Source of the DNA: Rhodoferax sediminis | GTDB lineage: Bacteria > Pseudomonadota > Gammaproteobacteria > Burkholderiales > Burkholderiaceae_C | Direction of reading: 5' to 3' | Assembly (NCBI RefSeq): GCF_006970865.1 | Contig: NZ_CP035503.1 | Location: 943,001 to 1,007,000 of the forward strand | DNA length: 64,000 nt | Shown: piece by piece, positions 49,712 to 58,852 of the stretch | Numbering within the stretch: position 1 is the stretch's first letter | Layout of the letters: each line of letters starts with the position of its first letter | Made by a program: the position numbers and the translations under genes | The notes under the pieces: model-generated | Seen by the model: only the letters and a program-made list of their open reading frames with translations | Told to the model about the DNA's origin: nothing | Database searches by the model: none

Positions 49712-50257
49712 TCAGATCGCGAGCCAGTCCTTGAGCTCATTCGCGTGCTCTTCTTCCTGGGCCAGGATACTTTCCAGCATTCTGCGGGTGGTCGGATCCT
49801 TGTCAGCCAGCAGGCTGATCATCTGGGTGTAGCTCTCTATCGCAATCCGCTCCGCGACCAGGTTCGCCCGAACCATGGTTTTGAGATCTTTTGATTCGTC
49901 GTACGCGGCATGGCTGCGCTGCCTGAGCGTGTCGGGCGAAAAATCGGGATCACCGCCAAGCTGAACAATGCGTTGCGCCAGCAGGTCGCCGTGCGCAGCT
50001 TCTTCGTTGGCGTGTACCAGGAATTCTTCTGCAATCTTCGCCGACGCCAGGCCCACGGCCGTGAAATAGTGACGCTTGTAGCGCAACACGCACACGAGCT
50101 CGGTGGCCAGCGCGTCATTCAGCAATTTGACGATGGCATCGCGATGCGGGCCATAGCTGGGAGTGACGGCGCCGTCCTCCAGGTTTTGCGCGGCCTGCTT
50201 CAGCGCCTTTTCATCCAGCACAAGACTGTCGCTGGTTCCGGGTTTGATATTTTGCAT
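49712..50257 (-). CDS. Ferritin-like/bacterioferritin-type protein
   Basis: A 181-residue four-helix ferritin-like protein. Likely di-iron ligands are Glu in LATELVCVLRYKRHYFTAVG, Glu and His in EEFLVHANEEAAHGDLLAQR, Glu in AERIAIESYTQM and the EEEH motif in LAQEEEHANELKDWL. No haem-binding Met is clear. It probably stores iron or detoxifies peroxide. The ATG at 50257 gives MQNIKPGTSDSLVLDEKAL with GGAAATGGAA upstream. Neighbours are stress-related small proteins. Confidence 0.88.
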   Translation of the reverse strand: MQNIKPGTSDSLVLDEKALKQAAQNLEDGAVTPSYGPHRDAIVKLLNDALATELVCVLRYKRHYFTAVGLASAKIAEEFLVHANEEAAHGDLLAQRIVQLGGDPDFSPDTLRQRSHAAYDESKDLKTMVRANLVAERIAIESYTQMISLLADKDPTTRRMLESILAQEEEHANELKDWLAI

Positions 50258-50322
50258 TCCATTTCCTTTCGGGCATTGTTTGCTATTGCCGGCCCGCAGC
50301 GCGAACCAGAGACCCCATCCGT

Positions 50323-50658
50323 TCACCTGCCATTGCGATGCCGCACAGAGAGCAGCAGTGTGGCAATGGCCGCACCTGCTGCGGCTGCGATCAATAGGGA
50401 CTTCATGGGTTGGTTCGCCACGTACTCCCCCGTGCTGTCGGCGTAGCGCGCCAAAGTTTTTTGTGCTTTGGCTCCGGCGTCGGATGCGGCATCCATGCCG
50501 CGCCGGGCGAACCGCTGTGCCTGGTCGAGTGACTCGTCGGCAAAGTTGCGGGTTGTGTCGTAAGCCTGCTCTGCTGATTTCAGCACGTGGCTCGCCAGGT
50601 GATGCGCCGTCTCTCCCTGCTCGCGCAGGGTGCTGGTTTTTGAGGTGTCGATGGTCAT
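50323..50658 (-). CDS. DUF883 family membrane protein (YqjD/ElaB-like)
   Basis: A 111-residue protein with a long amphipathic helix region (TAHHLASHVLKSAEQAYDTT, AQRFARRGMDAASDAGAKAQ) and one C-terminal membrane helix (SLLIAAAAGAAIATLLLSVR) ending in basic residues. In E. coli such proteins bind ribosomes at the membrane in stationary phase. ATG at 50658 has AAGGAACCAG upstream. It belongs to the cluster of stress-type genes on this strand. Confidence 0.88.
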   Translation of the reverse strand: MTIDTSKTSTLREQGETAHHLASHVLKSAEQAYDTTRNFADESLDQAQRFARRGMDAASDAGAKAQKTLARYADSTGEYVANQPMKSLLIAAAAGAAIATLLLSVRHRNGR

Positions 50659-50705
50659 GATCTGGTTCCTTATGAAGGGAGGGTTGAATGGTGGTGTTGG
50701 CGCGG

Positions 50706-50870
50706 CTAGCCCTTTTTAAGCAGCCCTACCACGAAGCTGACGATGGCCATGATGACGAAAATGAAGAACAGAATCTTGGCAATCTCGACAGCCCCGGCGA
50801 CGATGCCACCAAAGCCAAAAATGGCGGCGATCAATGCAATCACCAGGAATACAACGGCATAGTGCAACAT
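50706..50870 (-). CDS. DUF1328 small membrane protein (YtjA-like)
   Basis: A 54-residue protein too short for most gene finders. ATG at 50870 follows an AAGGAG site. The sequence starts [20 protein letters not shown], continues [20 protein letters not shown] and ends VGLLKKG. This two-helix pattern with a GFGGI turn and an AKILF segment is the DUF1328 signature. Function is unknown; in related bacteria it is induced by stress. It sits next to the DUF883 gene, 47 bases away. Confidence 0.92.
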   Translation of the reverse strand: MLHYAVVFLVIALIAAIFGFGGIVAGAVEIAKILFFIFVIMAIVSFVVGLLKKG

Positions 50871-51051
50871 ACGGATCTCCTTGCTGGGCGGTACCCATTT
50901 GATGAGGTGGCCACTATCGAGCCACCTGCAGCAAGGTTAAAACGGGAGTGAGCCGTTGTTCATCGGCGGGAGGCTTGAGCGGTTGTCAGCGACCGCGTTG
51001 AGGCGTTGTAGGAATCCACTGACACAGGAGGGCGCCTTTATCGAACGCGGG

Positions 51052-52401
51052 TCAGCCCGCGTTGGCGCCCTTGGGCAAGACGGCGGAGATACAGGTGCCC
51101 CTGCCGATACGGGAAGTCACCGTGAGGCGCCCGCCGCTGGCTTCAACCCGGTGCCGCATGCCGATGAGCCCATGGCTCGAGAGGCGGGCCTGGGTCGTGT
51201 CAAACCCCTTGCCGTCATCCTTGACCTCTACGCTGATGTAACTATCGAAGTTCTGCAGGCTGATGGTGACGTGCTGGGCCTGTGCATACTTGCCAATATT
51301 GGTCAGCGACTCCTGAAGCAGCCGATAGATCGTGAGTTGTGCCGCACCCCCCAGTTCGACCGCCTCGAGATCCGTGGTGACAGTGAGTCCCGCTCTTTCA
51401 CCAAATTCCTGCGCCAGAATTTCGAGCGAAGCCACCAGACCCAGGTGGGACAGCGACGAGGGGCGCAAGTCTTCGATGATGCGGCGCGACAGTGCGATGC
51501 CGCTGTTGAGCGTGTCGGTCAGGTGTTGCAGGCGCTCGGCGGCTTCTGGTGAGGCATTGGCCTGTCTGGATTTGAGCCTTGCCACGTCCAGTTTGGCCGC
51601 AGTCAGCAGCGAGCCGAGTTCGTCGTGCAGTTCGCGGGCCAGATGGCCGCGCTCTTCCTCGCGCACCTGCTGCAAGTGGGTGGCCAGCGCTGCCAGGCTC
51701 TCGGTGCGCTCACGAACCTGCCGTTCGAGCTGGTCGCGCTCCCTCTTCAGGGATTCCTGTTCGCGCTGCCCGGCGGCCCGCAGGGCATTGCTTTGCAGCA
51801 GGTACATGTAGAACGCCAGCAAGCCGCTCATGGCCACGAGCGCAATGCCGATGCGCGACAGCTGCAGTGCCCGCACCACCTGATCCTGATTGACGCTCAT
51901 CTTGCGCGCGCTCTGTGCAATCAATTTCGAGGTCTGGTCGCGGATGGCGTCCATCTGTTCCTTGCCCACATCGGTGAGCAGCACGGCTTTCCAGCCATCC
52001 TCCTGACCCTGCTTGCGCATGCGTACGCTCACAGCCATCTCGGCCATCTTGCCGGAGACGTCCTGCGACAGACGGCTGAATTCGGTGAGCTCGCCAGGGT
52101 CGGACGCGTAGAGCTCGCGCAGGCTGCCCAGATTCTGGTTGACCTCGGTCAGGGCGGACTCATAGGGCGCCAGGTATTTAGGGTCTCCTGTGAGCAGAAA
52201 GCCGCGCTGCCCCGTTTCTGCATTCAGCATGAGCTTGAGCAGTGTGGTGAGTTCGGTTCGGATGCTCTGCGCTTGCGCCATGTCCTGCATCGCGGCGGCG
52301 GACCGCTTGTAGCCTGCTTCATTGATACCAATCAGCAGGCATGCCGCCAGCACCGCAAGGGGCAGGCTGATCGTCATCTTGGGCATTACAAACCATCGCA
52401 T
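51052..52401 (-). CDS. CHASE3-domain histidine kinase, NarL-type
   Basis: A 449-residue membrane sensor kinase. Helix 1 is at about 9-28, a periplasmic CHASE3 domain at about 40-175 (LMLNAETGQRGFLLTGDPKY), and helix 2 at about 183-202. A coiled coil leads into the HisKA_3 domain with phospho-accepting His259 (LARELHDELGSLL). The HATPase domain shows LLQESLTNIGKYAQAQH and DDGKGF. It is divergent from a LuxR-type regulator, its probable partner; the 71 bases between start codons must hold both promoters. Confidence 0.94.
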   Translation of the reverse strand: MRWFVMPKMTISLPLAVLAACLLIGINEAGYKRSAAAMQDMAQAQSIRTELTTLLKLMLNAETGQRGFLLTGDPKYLAPYESALTEVNQNLGSLRELYASDPGELTEFSRLSQDVSGKMAEMAVSVRMRKQGQEDGWKAVLLTDVGKEQMDAIRDQTSKLIAQSARKMSVNQDQVVRALQLSRIGIALVAMSGLLAFYMYLLQSNALRAAGQREQESLKRERDQLERQVRERTESLAALATHLQQVREEERGHLARELHDELGSLLTAAKLDVARLKSRQANASPEAAERLQHLTDTLNSGIALSRRIIEDLRPSSLSHLGLVASLEILAQEFGERAGLTVTTDLEAVELGGAAQLTIYRLLQESLTNIGKYAQAQHVTISLQNFDSYISVEVKDDGKGFDTTQARLSSHGLIGMRHRVEASGGRLTVTSRIGRGTCISAVLPKGANAG

Positions 52402-52472
52402 AAGGGTCTCCAGTGAATACCGAGGATAAATCGTGAATAATCAGTGCAGCAACCTCACTGAAAGACACCGAG

Positions 52473-53105
52473 ATGATCAAGATTGGAATTGTCGATGACC
52501 ATGCCATTGTGCGGTCAGGGCTGCGGCAGTTCTTTTCCGACCACGTGGACCTGCGGGTGGTGGGAGAGGCTGCCAGCGGGCGTGAAGCCATCGATCTGGT
52601 GCGCACCACCGAAATCGATGTGCTGGTGATGGACCTGTCCATGCCCGGACAGAGCGGCATAGACGCGCTGGCCATGATCCGTGCCAAAGCGCCGGATGTT
52701 GGTGTGCTGATATTGAGCGGCTATCCCGAGGAGCATTACGCCTTGAACCTTATTCGCCAGGGCGCCAGCGGCTACCTCAACAAGCAGTGCGACCCGCTGG
52801 AAATTGTCAATGCCATACGCACCATAGCGCTGGGCCGGCGCTATATCTCGCCCTCGGTGGCAGAGCTGCTGGCGCAGCAACTCAACCACAAGAACGACAC
52901 CGCACCCCACGAGCAACTCTCGGAGCGAGAATTTCAGGTATTTCTGAAGCTGGCCAAGGGTGAAACAGCGGGTGACATCGCCAAGGCGCTGTCCTTGAGT
53001 GTCAAAACCGTCAGCACTTATCGCACCCGCCTGATGGAAAAAATGAATCTTTCGTCCAACAGCGATCTGACCTACTACGCGCTGAAAAACAAGCTTATTG
53101 ATTGA
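52473..53105 (+). CDS. LuxR/NarL-family response regulator
   Basis: A 210-residue regulator. The receiver domain has acidic residues D8-D9 and the phospho-acceptor D54 (VLVMDLSMPGQ). The C-terminal LuxR-type helix-turn-helix runs over about 145-205 (LSEREFQVFLKLAKGETAGD, ALSLSVKTVSTYRTRLMEKM). The protein is likely activated by the divergent CHASE3 kinase. A GTAGGA-N4-TCCTAC dyad at 53619-53634 in the next gap is a candidate binding site. It overlaps the convergent lone receiver by 11 bases. Confidence 0.94.
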   Translation: MIKIGIVDDHAIVRSGLRQFFSDHVDLRVVGEAASGREAIDLVRTTEIDVLVMDLSMPGQSGIDALAMIRAKAPDVGVLILSGYPEEHYALNLIRQGASGYLNKQCDPLEIVNAIRTIALGRRYISPSVAELLAQQLNHKNDTAPHEQLSEREFQVFLKLAKGETAGDIAKALSLSVKTVSTYRTRLMEKMNLSSNSDLTYYALKNKLID

Positions 53106-53490
53106 GCGGTGCACCGGCTGGTGAGCCCATGCCGGCGCAAAATTCAATCAGGGCGTCGATTTCGTTGGACTTGTCAAAAACCGCGTCAACGCCCAGTTGG
53201 GCGCAGCGCTTGCGAATGTCGCGCGTGGCGTAGTTGGTGAGAACCACGACTTTCTGGCTCGATCGGCGATTGCGGCAGGCTTCCAGTACGCGAAGGCCGC
53301 TGCCTTGCCGCAGAAACAGATCCACGATGGCCAGATCCCACGCCTGGTCGTTCTCGGTCAACCATGCCTTGCCTTCATCCTCCGTCTCGGAAAATCCAAC
53401 GGCTTTGACGCCCGCCAGCTCTTCCAGCGTAGCCACCAAATTTTCGCGGATGGTCGCGTTGTCCTCAACGATATAGGTTCTCGACGACAC
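53095..53490 (-). CDS. Stand-alone response regulator receiver
   Basis: A 131-residue single receiver domain without output domain. D57 is the likely phospho-acceptor (WDLAIVDLFLRQGSGLRVLE), with D10 nearby (YIVEDN), Thr in VVLTNYA and the lysine in VFDKSNEID. It starts with GTG at 53490. It probably acts as a phosphate sink or modulator for the adjacent kinase and LuxR regulator. It overlaps the regulator gene tail-to-tail by 11 bases. Confidence 0.9.
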   Translation of the reverse strand: MSSRTYIVEDNATIRENLVATLEELAGVKAVGFSETEDEGKAWLTENDQAWDLAIVDLFLRQGSGLRVLEACRNRRSSQKVVVLTNYATRDIRKRCAQLGVDAVFDKSNEIDALIEFCAGMGSPAGAPLNQ

Positions 53491-53618
53491 GGTAGGGTCT
53501 ATTCAGGGTTTTGCGGCGGAGGGTGTCCACGGATTGGATCGAAGTTGTGCTGCTGCTGCCGATTGGAAATGTACCGTGTTCCCGGGGTTCACGATGCCAG
53601 CCATGGGGTCGGCTTTAT

Positions 53619-53634
53619 GTAGGACGACTCCTAC
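53619..53634. promoter_or_regulatory. Dyad GTAGGA-CGAC-TCCTAC
   Basis: A perfect 6-bp inverted repeat with a 4-base centre lies in the gap between the lone receiver and the AsmA gene. Its size and symmetry suit a LuxR/NarL-type dimer. A related half-site (TTGTAGGAATCCAC) occurs at 51005-51018, between the DUF1328 and kinase genes. The rest of the 53491-53763 gap holds nothing I recognise. Confidence 0.45.
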
Positions 53635-53763
53635 GCGCTGCATCTATCGGTGTTGACTGACATGGGCCGGTGAAAGTCGCTGACTGCCGGTGGACGCGTT
53701 GCACAGCATATTAGGGCGAAACAACCAAGCGCCGCAACACATGCTTTGCGCGCGAGAGGCACT

Positions 53764-55701
53764 ATGAAAATTTCGTTCAAATCCCCGTGGATCCGCTGGC
53801 CCGCCTGGCTGGCGTCGATCCTGATTGTGCTGGCAGGCATGGCGGCTTTCTTCCCGTGGGATCTGCTGCGCGGCCCGCTCAACCACTATGTCAGTGACCT
53901 CACGGGGCGCCGGTTCGAGATCACGCAGCGCCTCGATGTGCGACTGGGGCTGACGACACGTGTTATCGCCGAAGGGGTCGAATTCACCAACCCCGCATGG
54001 GCGCACGATCCTTATCTGCTCAAGGCCGAGGCGGCCCAATTCGATATCAGGCTCTGGCCCTTGCTGCATGGCAAGCTTGTGCTCCCGCTGGTGAGTTTGC
54101 GCAAGCCTCAGCTGTCGCTTCAGATCGAGCCCGACGGCCGGCGGACCTGGGCATTGGGCAAAGACACTTCCGACCGGAGCACCGTTCCCGAGATCGGTCT
54201 GCTGCACGTGGACAACGGGACCGTGCACTATGTCGACAGTGCCCAGGGCGCCGACATTGCGGTTGACTTCGGCATGGACGCCACGTCGGATCCCGCCTTG
54301 CCGCTGTCTTACTCGGCACGCGGGGTGCTGAAGAAACAGGCCTTCACGGCGCGTGGGCGCACCGGCAGCGTCCTGCAATTGAGCTCGGCCGTGCAGCAGC
54401 CCTTCCCCGTCGAGGTTCAAGCCACCGCGGGCCGGACGAGCCTGAAGGCCAGCGGCTCGATCGCTGGCCTGGCCACGCTCGCGAGCGTGGATGCCACGTT
54501 CGACATTCGCGGCCGCAGCCTCGCAGAACTCTATACCTTGCTCGGCGTGGTATTGCCCCACACCCCGCCCTACGCGCTGCGCGGAAATTTGCGCAAGCAG
54601 GGCGACGTGTGGGCGGTCGGCAAGATACAGGGGCGTTTGGGCCGGTCGGACCTGTCGGGCGACATGAGTTACGACCGCAGCAGGGCGATTCCCATGCTGA
54701 CCGGAAAACTGCAGTCCAGGGAGCTGGATTTTGATGACCTCGGGCCGTTGATCGGTGCGTCTGCCACGCCGGATGCGGGCGCCCCCACGCCGCTCGCCCG
54801 GCCCGGGCACAAGGTGCTGCCCGACAGCGCGCTGGATTTCGGGCGCTTGAAGGTCATGGATGCCGACGTCTGGTACGCCGCCTCCGACATCCGGCACATC
54901 AAGGCGTTGCCGCTGGACAAGATGAGTGTTCATGTCCGGCTCGCCAACGGCGTGCTGCAGATGGACCCCCTGAATTTAGGGGTGGCGGGCGGCCAGCTGG
55001 CCGGGAACATCAGGATCGATGCGAACGCCGCGCCTGCCTCTGTGAGTGCGCAACTGCAGGCGCGCGCGCTTCAGCTCAACCGCTTGTTTCCCACCATCGA
55101 GCTCACCAAAGGCAGCCTCGGCAAGCTGCATGGACGAGTGGATCTGCAAGGGCGTGGCAATTCGACGGCGCAGGTGCTTGGCTCGGCGTCCGGCAGCGTG
55201 GCGCTGCTTATGGGCAAGGGCCAGATCAGCCGCCTGTTACTGGCGGAGCTGGGACTGGATGGCGGGAAGATCATCAAATTTCTGGTCGTGGGGGACAAGC
55301 CTGTGCTGCTGCGTTGCGCGGCGGCGGCGTTCGATGTCAAAAACGGATTGATGACCAGCCGATCGATCGTGCTCGATACCTCGACCACGGTGATCAACGG
55401 CAGCGGAACCATCAATCTGGCGGATGAGACGCTGGATATCGTACTCAAGCCCGAGCCCAAGGACAGAAGCATTCTCAGCTTGCGTTCACCGCTCAAGATC
55501 ACTGGCAGCTTTGACGCGCCATCCGCCGGTCCAGACAAGGCTGCGCTGGGCGGGCGGGCCGGGATCACCCTGGCATTGGGCGCCATCAACCCCTTGCTGG
55601 CACTGGCTGCCACGGTGGAAACCGGGCCGGGCAAGGATGCGGATTGTGCGCAGGTACTGGCGCAGGCCACTGCCCCCAGACCACCGGGGCGCACCCCATA
55701 G
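53764..55701 (+). CDS. AsmA family protein
   Basis: A 645-residue inner-membrane-anchored protein of the AsmA family, thought to help lipid transport or outer-membrane assembly. One N-terminal helix (WLASILIVLAGMAAFFPWDL) is followed by the AsmA N-domain (LTGRRFEITQRLDVRLGLTT) and repeated beta segments. A C-terminal AsmA_2 domain shows LQLNRLFPTIELTKGSLGKL and STTVINGSGTINLADETLDI. The ATG at 53764 was preferred over a TTG at 53746. It is divergent from the signalling genes, with a dyad between them. Confidence 0.93.
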   Translation: MKISFKSPWIRWPAWLASILIVLAGMAAFFPWDLLRGPLNHYVSDLTGRRFEITQRLDVRLGLTTRVIAEGVEFTNPAWAHDPYLLKAEAAQFDIRLWPLLHGKLVLPLVSLRKPQLSLQIEPDGRRTWALGKDTSDRSTVPEIGLLHVDNGTVHYVDSAQGADIAVDFGMDATSDPALPLSYSARGVLKKQAFTARGRTGSVLQLSSAVQQPFPVEVQATAGRTSLKASGSIAGLATLASVDATFDIRGRSLAELYTLLGVVLPHTPPYALRGNLRKQGDVWAVGKIQGRLGRSDLSGDMSYDRSRAIPMLTGKLQSRELDFDDLGPLIGASATPDAGAPTPLARPGHKVLPDSALDFGRLKVMDADVWYAASDIRHIKALPLDKMSVHVRLANGVLQMDPLNLGVAGGQLAGNIRIDANAAPASVSAQLQARALQLNRLFPTIELTKGSLGKLHGRVDLQGRGNSTAQVLGSASGSVALLMGKGQISRLLLAELGLDGGKIIKFLVVGDKPVLLRCAAAAFDVKNGLMTSRSIVLDTSTTVINGSGTINLADETLDIVLKPEPKDRSILSLRSPLKITGSFDAPSAGPDKAALGGRAGITLALGAINPLLALAATVETGPGKDADCAQVLAQATAPRPPGRTP

Positions 55702-55725
55702 CCGTCTGGTTCGACCTGCGGCGCT

Positions 55726-56481
55726 TCAGGAGGTGTGGGCGCCGCAGACGCTGCATGCCGCATTGCGCGGCACCTGCATCCCGCTCCATTCCATCGAGCG
55801 TGCATCCAGCATCAAAAGCCGGCCGGTGAGCGGCTGGCCCGCATGGCTCAGCAGTTTCAGGGCCTCGGCCGCCTGCATGGCGCCGACGATGCCGACCAGC
55901 GGCGCAAAGACCCCCATGGTGGCGCAGCGTGCTTCTTCAAAGTTCGTATCGGGCGGGAAGATGCACGCATAGCACGGCGATTGCTCATCGCGTGGGTCAT
56001 ACACCGTGAGCTGGCCGTCAAACCGGATGGCGGCGCCTGAGACCAGCGGCTTGCGATGCGCGACGCAGGCCGCGTTCACGGCGTGCCGGGTGGCGAAGTT
56101 GTCGCAGCAGTCCAGCACGACGTCGGCTCGGGCCACCAGTTCGGACAGCAGGCCCGCGTCGGCGCGCGCCTGGATCGGCGTCACGGTCACTTCCGGATTG
56201 ATTGCCGCCACGGATTGCATCGCCGATTGCACCTTGGCCATGCCGATGCGCGCGGTGCTGTGGGCGATCTGCCGCTGCAGGTTGGTCAGATCCACCGAGT
56301 CGTCATCGACGAGGGTGATGTGGCCCACGCCTGCCGACGCGAGATACAGCGCCGCGGGAGAGCCGAGGCCGCCCGCACCGATGATCAGCGCATGCGCCGC
56401 CAGCAGCCGCTGCTGCCCCTCGATGCCGATCTCGTCGAGCAGGATGTGGCGCGAATAGCGCAGCAGCTGGTCGTCGGTCAA
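55726..56481 (-). CDS. moeB: MoeB/ThiF-type adenylyltransferase
   Basis: A 251-residue E1-like enzyme that adenylates the C-terminal glycine of MoaD or ThiS for sulfur transfer. The nucleotide loop IIGAGGLGSPAALYLASAGV is at about 33-52, DDDSVDLTNLQRQIAHSTAR follows, and zinc cysteines are in SPCYACIF and ACSVCG. A Cys in FEEARCATMGVFAPLVGIVG may be the catalytic thiol. The start is TTG at 56481 within the ctpA stop, so translation is coupled. It could serve molybdopterin or thiamine synthesis. Confidence 0.92.
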   Translation of the reverse strand: MTDDQLLRYSRHILLDEIGIEGQQRLLAAHALIIGAGGLGSPAALYLASAGVGHITLVDDDSVDLTNLQRQIAHSTARIGMAKVQSAMQSVAAINPEVTVTPIQARADAGLLSELVARADVVLDCCDNFATRHAVNAACVAHRKPLVSGAAIRFDGQLTVYDPRDEQSPCYACIFPPDTNFEEARCATMGVFAPLVGIVGAMQAAEALKLLSHAGQPLTGRLLMLDARSMEWSGMQVPRNAACSVCGAHTS

Positions 56482-57914
56482 TTCTCTTTCTTCTCTTCCT
56501 TGCGCTCGGTCATGGTCTTGCTGACCATGACGGGGCGGCCCTTGAGCTGATTCAGCGCCTGGACGAGCTGGAAGTCCTTGTCGCTGCCGAGTTCGGGCAC
56601 TTTTTGCTCCGCCTGCGGCTTGAGCATTTCGAGCTCCAGTTCCTTGCGCGCCTCATCGCGGGCTTTCTCGCGGGCCGGATCCTTGACCTCGGGCCCCTGG
56701 CCGCTGTTGAGGTGGTGGTCCAGATCGGCTTCGCGGGTGCGCAGGGCGGCGAAGAGGTTGCCTTTTTCGGTCTCGTCGACCAGCACATCGGGCACGATGC
56801 CCTTGGCCTGAATCGAGCGGCCGCTAGGCGTGTAGTAGCGGGCGGTCGTGAGTTTCAAGCCGGTGTCCGGCCCGAGCGGGCGCACCGTCTGCACCGAGCC
56901 CTTGCCAAAGGTCTGGCTGCCCATGATGGTGGCCCGCTTGTAATCCTGCAGGGCGCCCGACACGATCTCGCTGGCGGAGGCCGTGCCTTCATTGACCAGC
57001 ACCACCAGCGGCACGGTTTTCAGTGCGGCGGGCAGGCCCTTGAGGGGGTCCGCACCGCTGCGCCGCTGGTAAAACTCGGGCGCCGCCTTGTACGTGAAAT
57101 TGCTCTCCGGCAACTGGCCCTTGGTTGACACCACGGTCACGTTGTCGGGCAGAAAGGCCGCCGAAATGGCCACCGCGGAATCCAGTAAACCACCAGGGTC
57201 ATTGCGCAAATCCAGCACCAGCCCCTTGAGGTTGGGATCCTGTTTGTAGATTTCCGTGACCTTGCGCGCGAAGTCGTCGACCGTGCGATCCTGGAACTGG
57301 CTCAGACGGATCCAGGCATAGCCGGGCTCGACCACCCTGCCGCGCACCGACTGCGTCTGGATTTCTTCGCGCGTGATGGTCACGACGAAGGTACGGCTCT
57401 CATCCTTGCGGAAGATGGTGAGGGTGACCTTGGTGTTGGGCTGGCCGCGCATTTTCTTGACGGCGTCGCTCAGCGACAGGCCCTTGACGGCGGTGTCGTC
57501 GATCTTGGTGATCAGATCATTCGGTTTGATCCCGGCGCGGTAGGCCGGCGTCCCCTCGATGGGCGAGACCACCTTGACGAGGCCGTCTTCCTGGGTGATC
57601 TCGATGCCCACGCCGACAAACTTTCCGCTCGTTCCTTCACGGAATTCCTTGAACGATTTCTTGTCGAAATACTCCGAATGGGGGTCGAGTCCGGAAACCA
57701 TGCCCGAAATGGCATTGGAAATCAGCTTCTTCTCATCCACCGGCTCCACGTAGTCGGTCTTGATCATGCCGAATACCGAGGCCAATTGCTGCAACTCTTC
57801 GAGCGGCAGCGGCGCCAGCGAGCCGCGGGCGACCGTTTGCAGTGAAACGGTGGTCAACGCCCCCGTTATGGCGCCAATCGAAATCCAGCCCGCAATTTTC
57901 AGTTTATGACGCAT
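56478..57914 (-). CDS. ctpA: Carboxy-terminal processing protease, S41 family
   Basis: A 478-residue periplasmic serine protease. It has an N-terminal anchor (AGWISIGAITGALTTVSLQT), a PDZ domain at about 95-175 (GVGIEITQEDGLVKVVSPIE) and the S41 core. The catalytic pair is Ser313 (NEGTASASEIVSG) and Lys338 (GSQTFGKGSVQT), 25 residues apart as in known family members. A charged C-terminal tail (KARDEARKELELEMLKPQAE) ends in KKEN. It overlaps moeB by 4 bases, a pairing usual in Burkholderiales; gpmA lies just upstream on the same strand. Confidence 0.95.
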   Translation of the reverse strand: MRHKLKIAGWISIGAITGALTTVSLQTVARGSLAPLPLEELQQLASVFGMIKTDYVEPVDEKKLISNAISGMVSGLDPHSEYFDKKSFKEFREGTSGKFVGVGIEITQEDGLVKVVSPIEGTPAYRAGIKPNDLITKIDDTAVKGLSLSDAVKKMRGQPNTKVTLTIFRKDESRTFVVTITREEIQTQSVRGRVVEPGYAWIRLSQFQDRTVDDFARKVTEIYKQDPNLKGLVLDLRNDPGGLLDSAVAISAAFLPDNVTVVSTKGQLPESNFTYKAAPEFYQRRSGADPLKGLPAALKTVPLVVLVNEGTASASEIVSGALQDYKRATIMGSQTFGKGSVQTVRPLGPDTGLKLTTARYYTPSGRSIQAKGIVPDVLVDETEKGNLFAALRTREADLDHHLNSGQGPEVKDPAREKARDEARKELELEMLKPQAEQKVPELGSDKDFQLVQALNQLKGRPVMVSKTMTERKEEKKEN

Positions 57915-58005
57915 AGAAAAAACACCTTTACAACCCCAATATACACCTTGGAACGTCGCTCATTGTGACGGTTCCGCGACTGCTGACACCTTTGTGAAGA
58001 AGGCT

Positions 58006-58761
58006 TCAAACCTTTACTTGGGCTTTACCTTGGGAGGCCACTGCGGCGACGGCCCGAGCCGCTGCGTCGGCATCTCCAAGGTAGTAGTGCCGGACCGGTT
58101 TCAGGCCGGCGTTGAGCTCATAAACGAGCGGGATGCCGTTGGGGATGTTCAGGCCGACGATGTCGGCATCGGAGACTCCATCCAGGTACTTGACCAGCGC
58201 GCGGATCGAGTTGCCGTGCGCCGCCACCAGGATGCGCTTGCCGGCCCGGATGGCGGGCGCCATGGCCTCGCTCCAGAACGGCATCACGCGCGCCACCGTG
58301 TCCTTCAGGCATTCGGTCAGCGGCACCTGGCCGGGCTTGAGCTTGGCGTAGCGCAGGTCGCCGCGCTCGCAGCGCGGGTCGCCCGGCTCCAGCGCCGGCG
58401 GCGGCGTGTCGTAGCTGCGCCGCCATGCCAGCACCTGCTCGTCGCCGTATTTTTTGGCGGTATCCGCCTTGTTCAGGCCCTGCAGCGCACCGTAATGGCG
58501 CTCGTTCAGGCGCCAGCTGTGCACCACCGGCAGCCAGGTGCGGTCCATTTCGTCCAGGCAATGCCACAGGGTTCGCGTGGCGCGCTTGAGCACGCTGGTG
58601 TGCGTCACGTCGAACTCGTAGCCTTCGGCCTTGAGCAGCCGGCCCGCGGCCTTGGCCTGTTCGATGCCGGCGGCGGTGAGGTCAACGTCGGTCCAGCCCG
58701 TGAAGCGGTTTTCCAGATTCCAGGTCGATTCGCCGTGGCGGATGAGTACCAGTTTGTACAT
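58006..58761 (-). CDS. gpmA: 2,3-Bisphosphoglycerate-dependent phosphoglycerate mutase
   Basis: It interconverts 2- and 3-phosphoglycerate in glycolysis and gluconeogenesis. The 251-residue protein has the phospho-histidine motif [10 protein letters not shown] (His9), [35 protein letters not shown] and the second catalytic His in [20 protein letters not shown] at 58761 gives [12 protein letters not shown]. It is divergent from the rhodanese gene and is followed by ctpA after 91 bases, where I see no terminator. Confidence 0.97.
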   Translation of the reverse strand: MYKLVLIRHGESTWNLENRFTGWTDVDLTAAGIEQAKAAGRLLKAEGYEFDVTHTSVLKRATRTLWHCLDEMDRTWLPVVHSWRLNERHYGALQGLNKADTAKKYGDEQVLAWRRSYDTPPPALEPGDPRCERGDLRYAKLKPGQVPLTECLKDTVARVMPFWSEAMAPAIRAGKRILVAAHGNSIRALVKYLDGVSDADIVGLNIPNGIPLVYELNAGLKPVRHYYLGDADAAARAVAAVASQGKAQVKV

Positions 58762-58852
58762 GGGATCCTTGTCAATTCCTGCGGATATTCGGCTGCAAAG
58801 CCCTCCATTCTAAAATGACGGGTTAAATACCCGCCAACCAACAAGGACTCAA

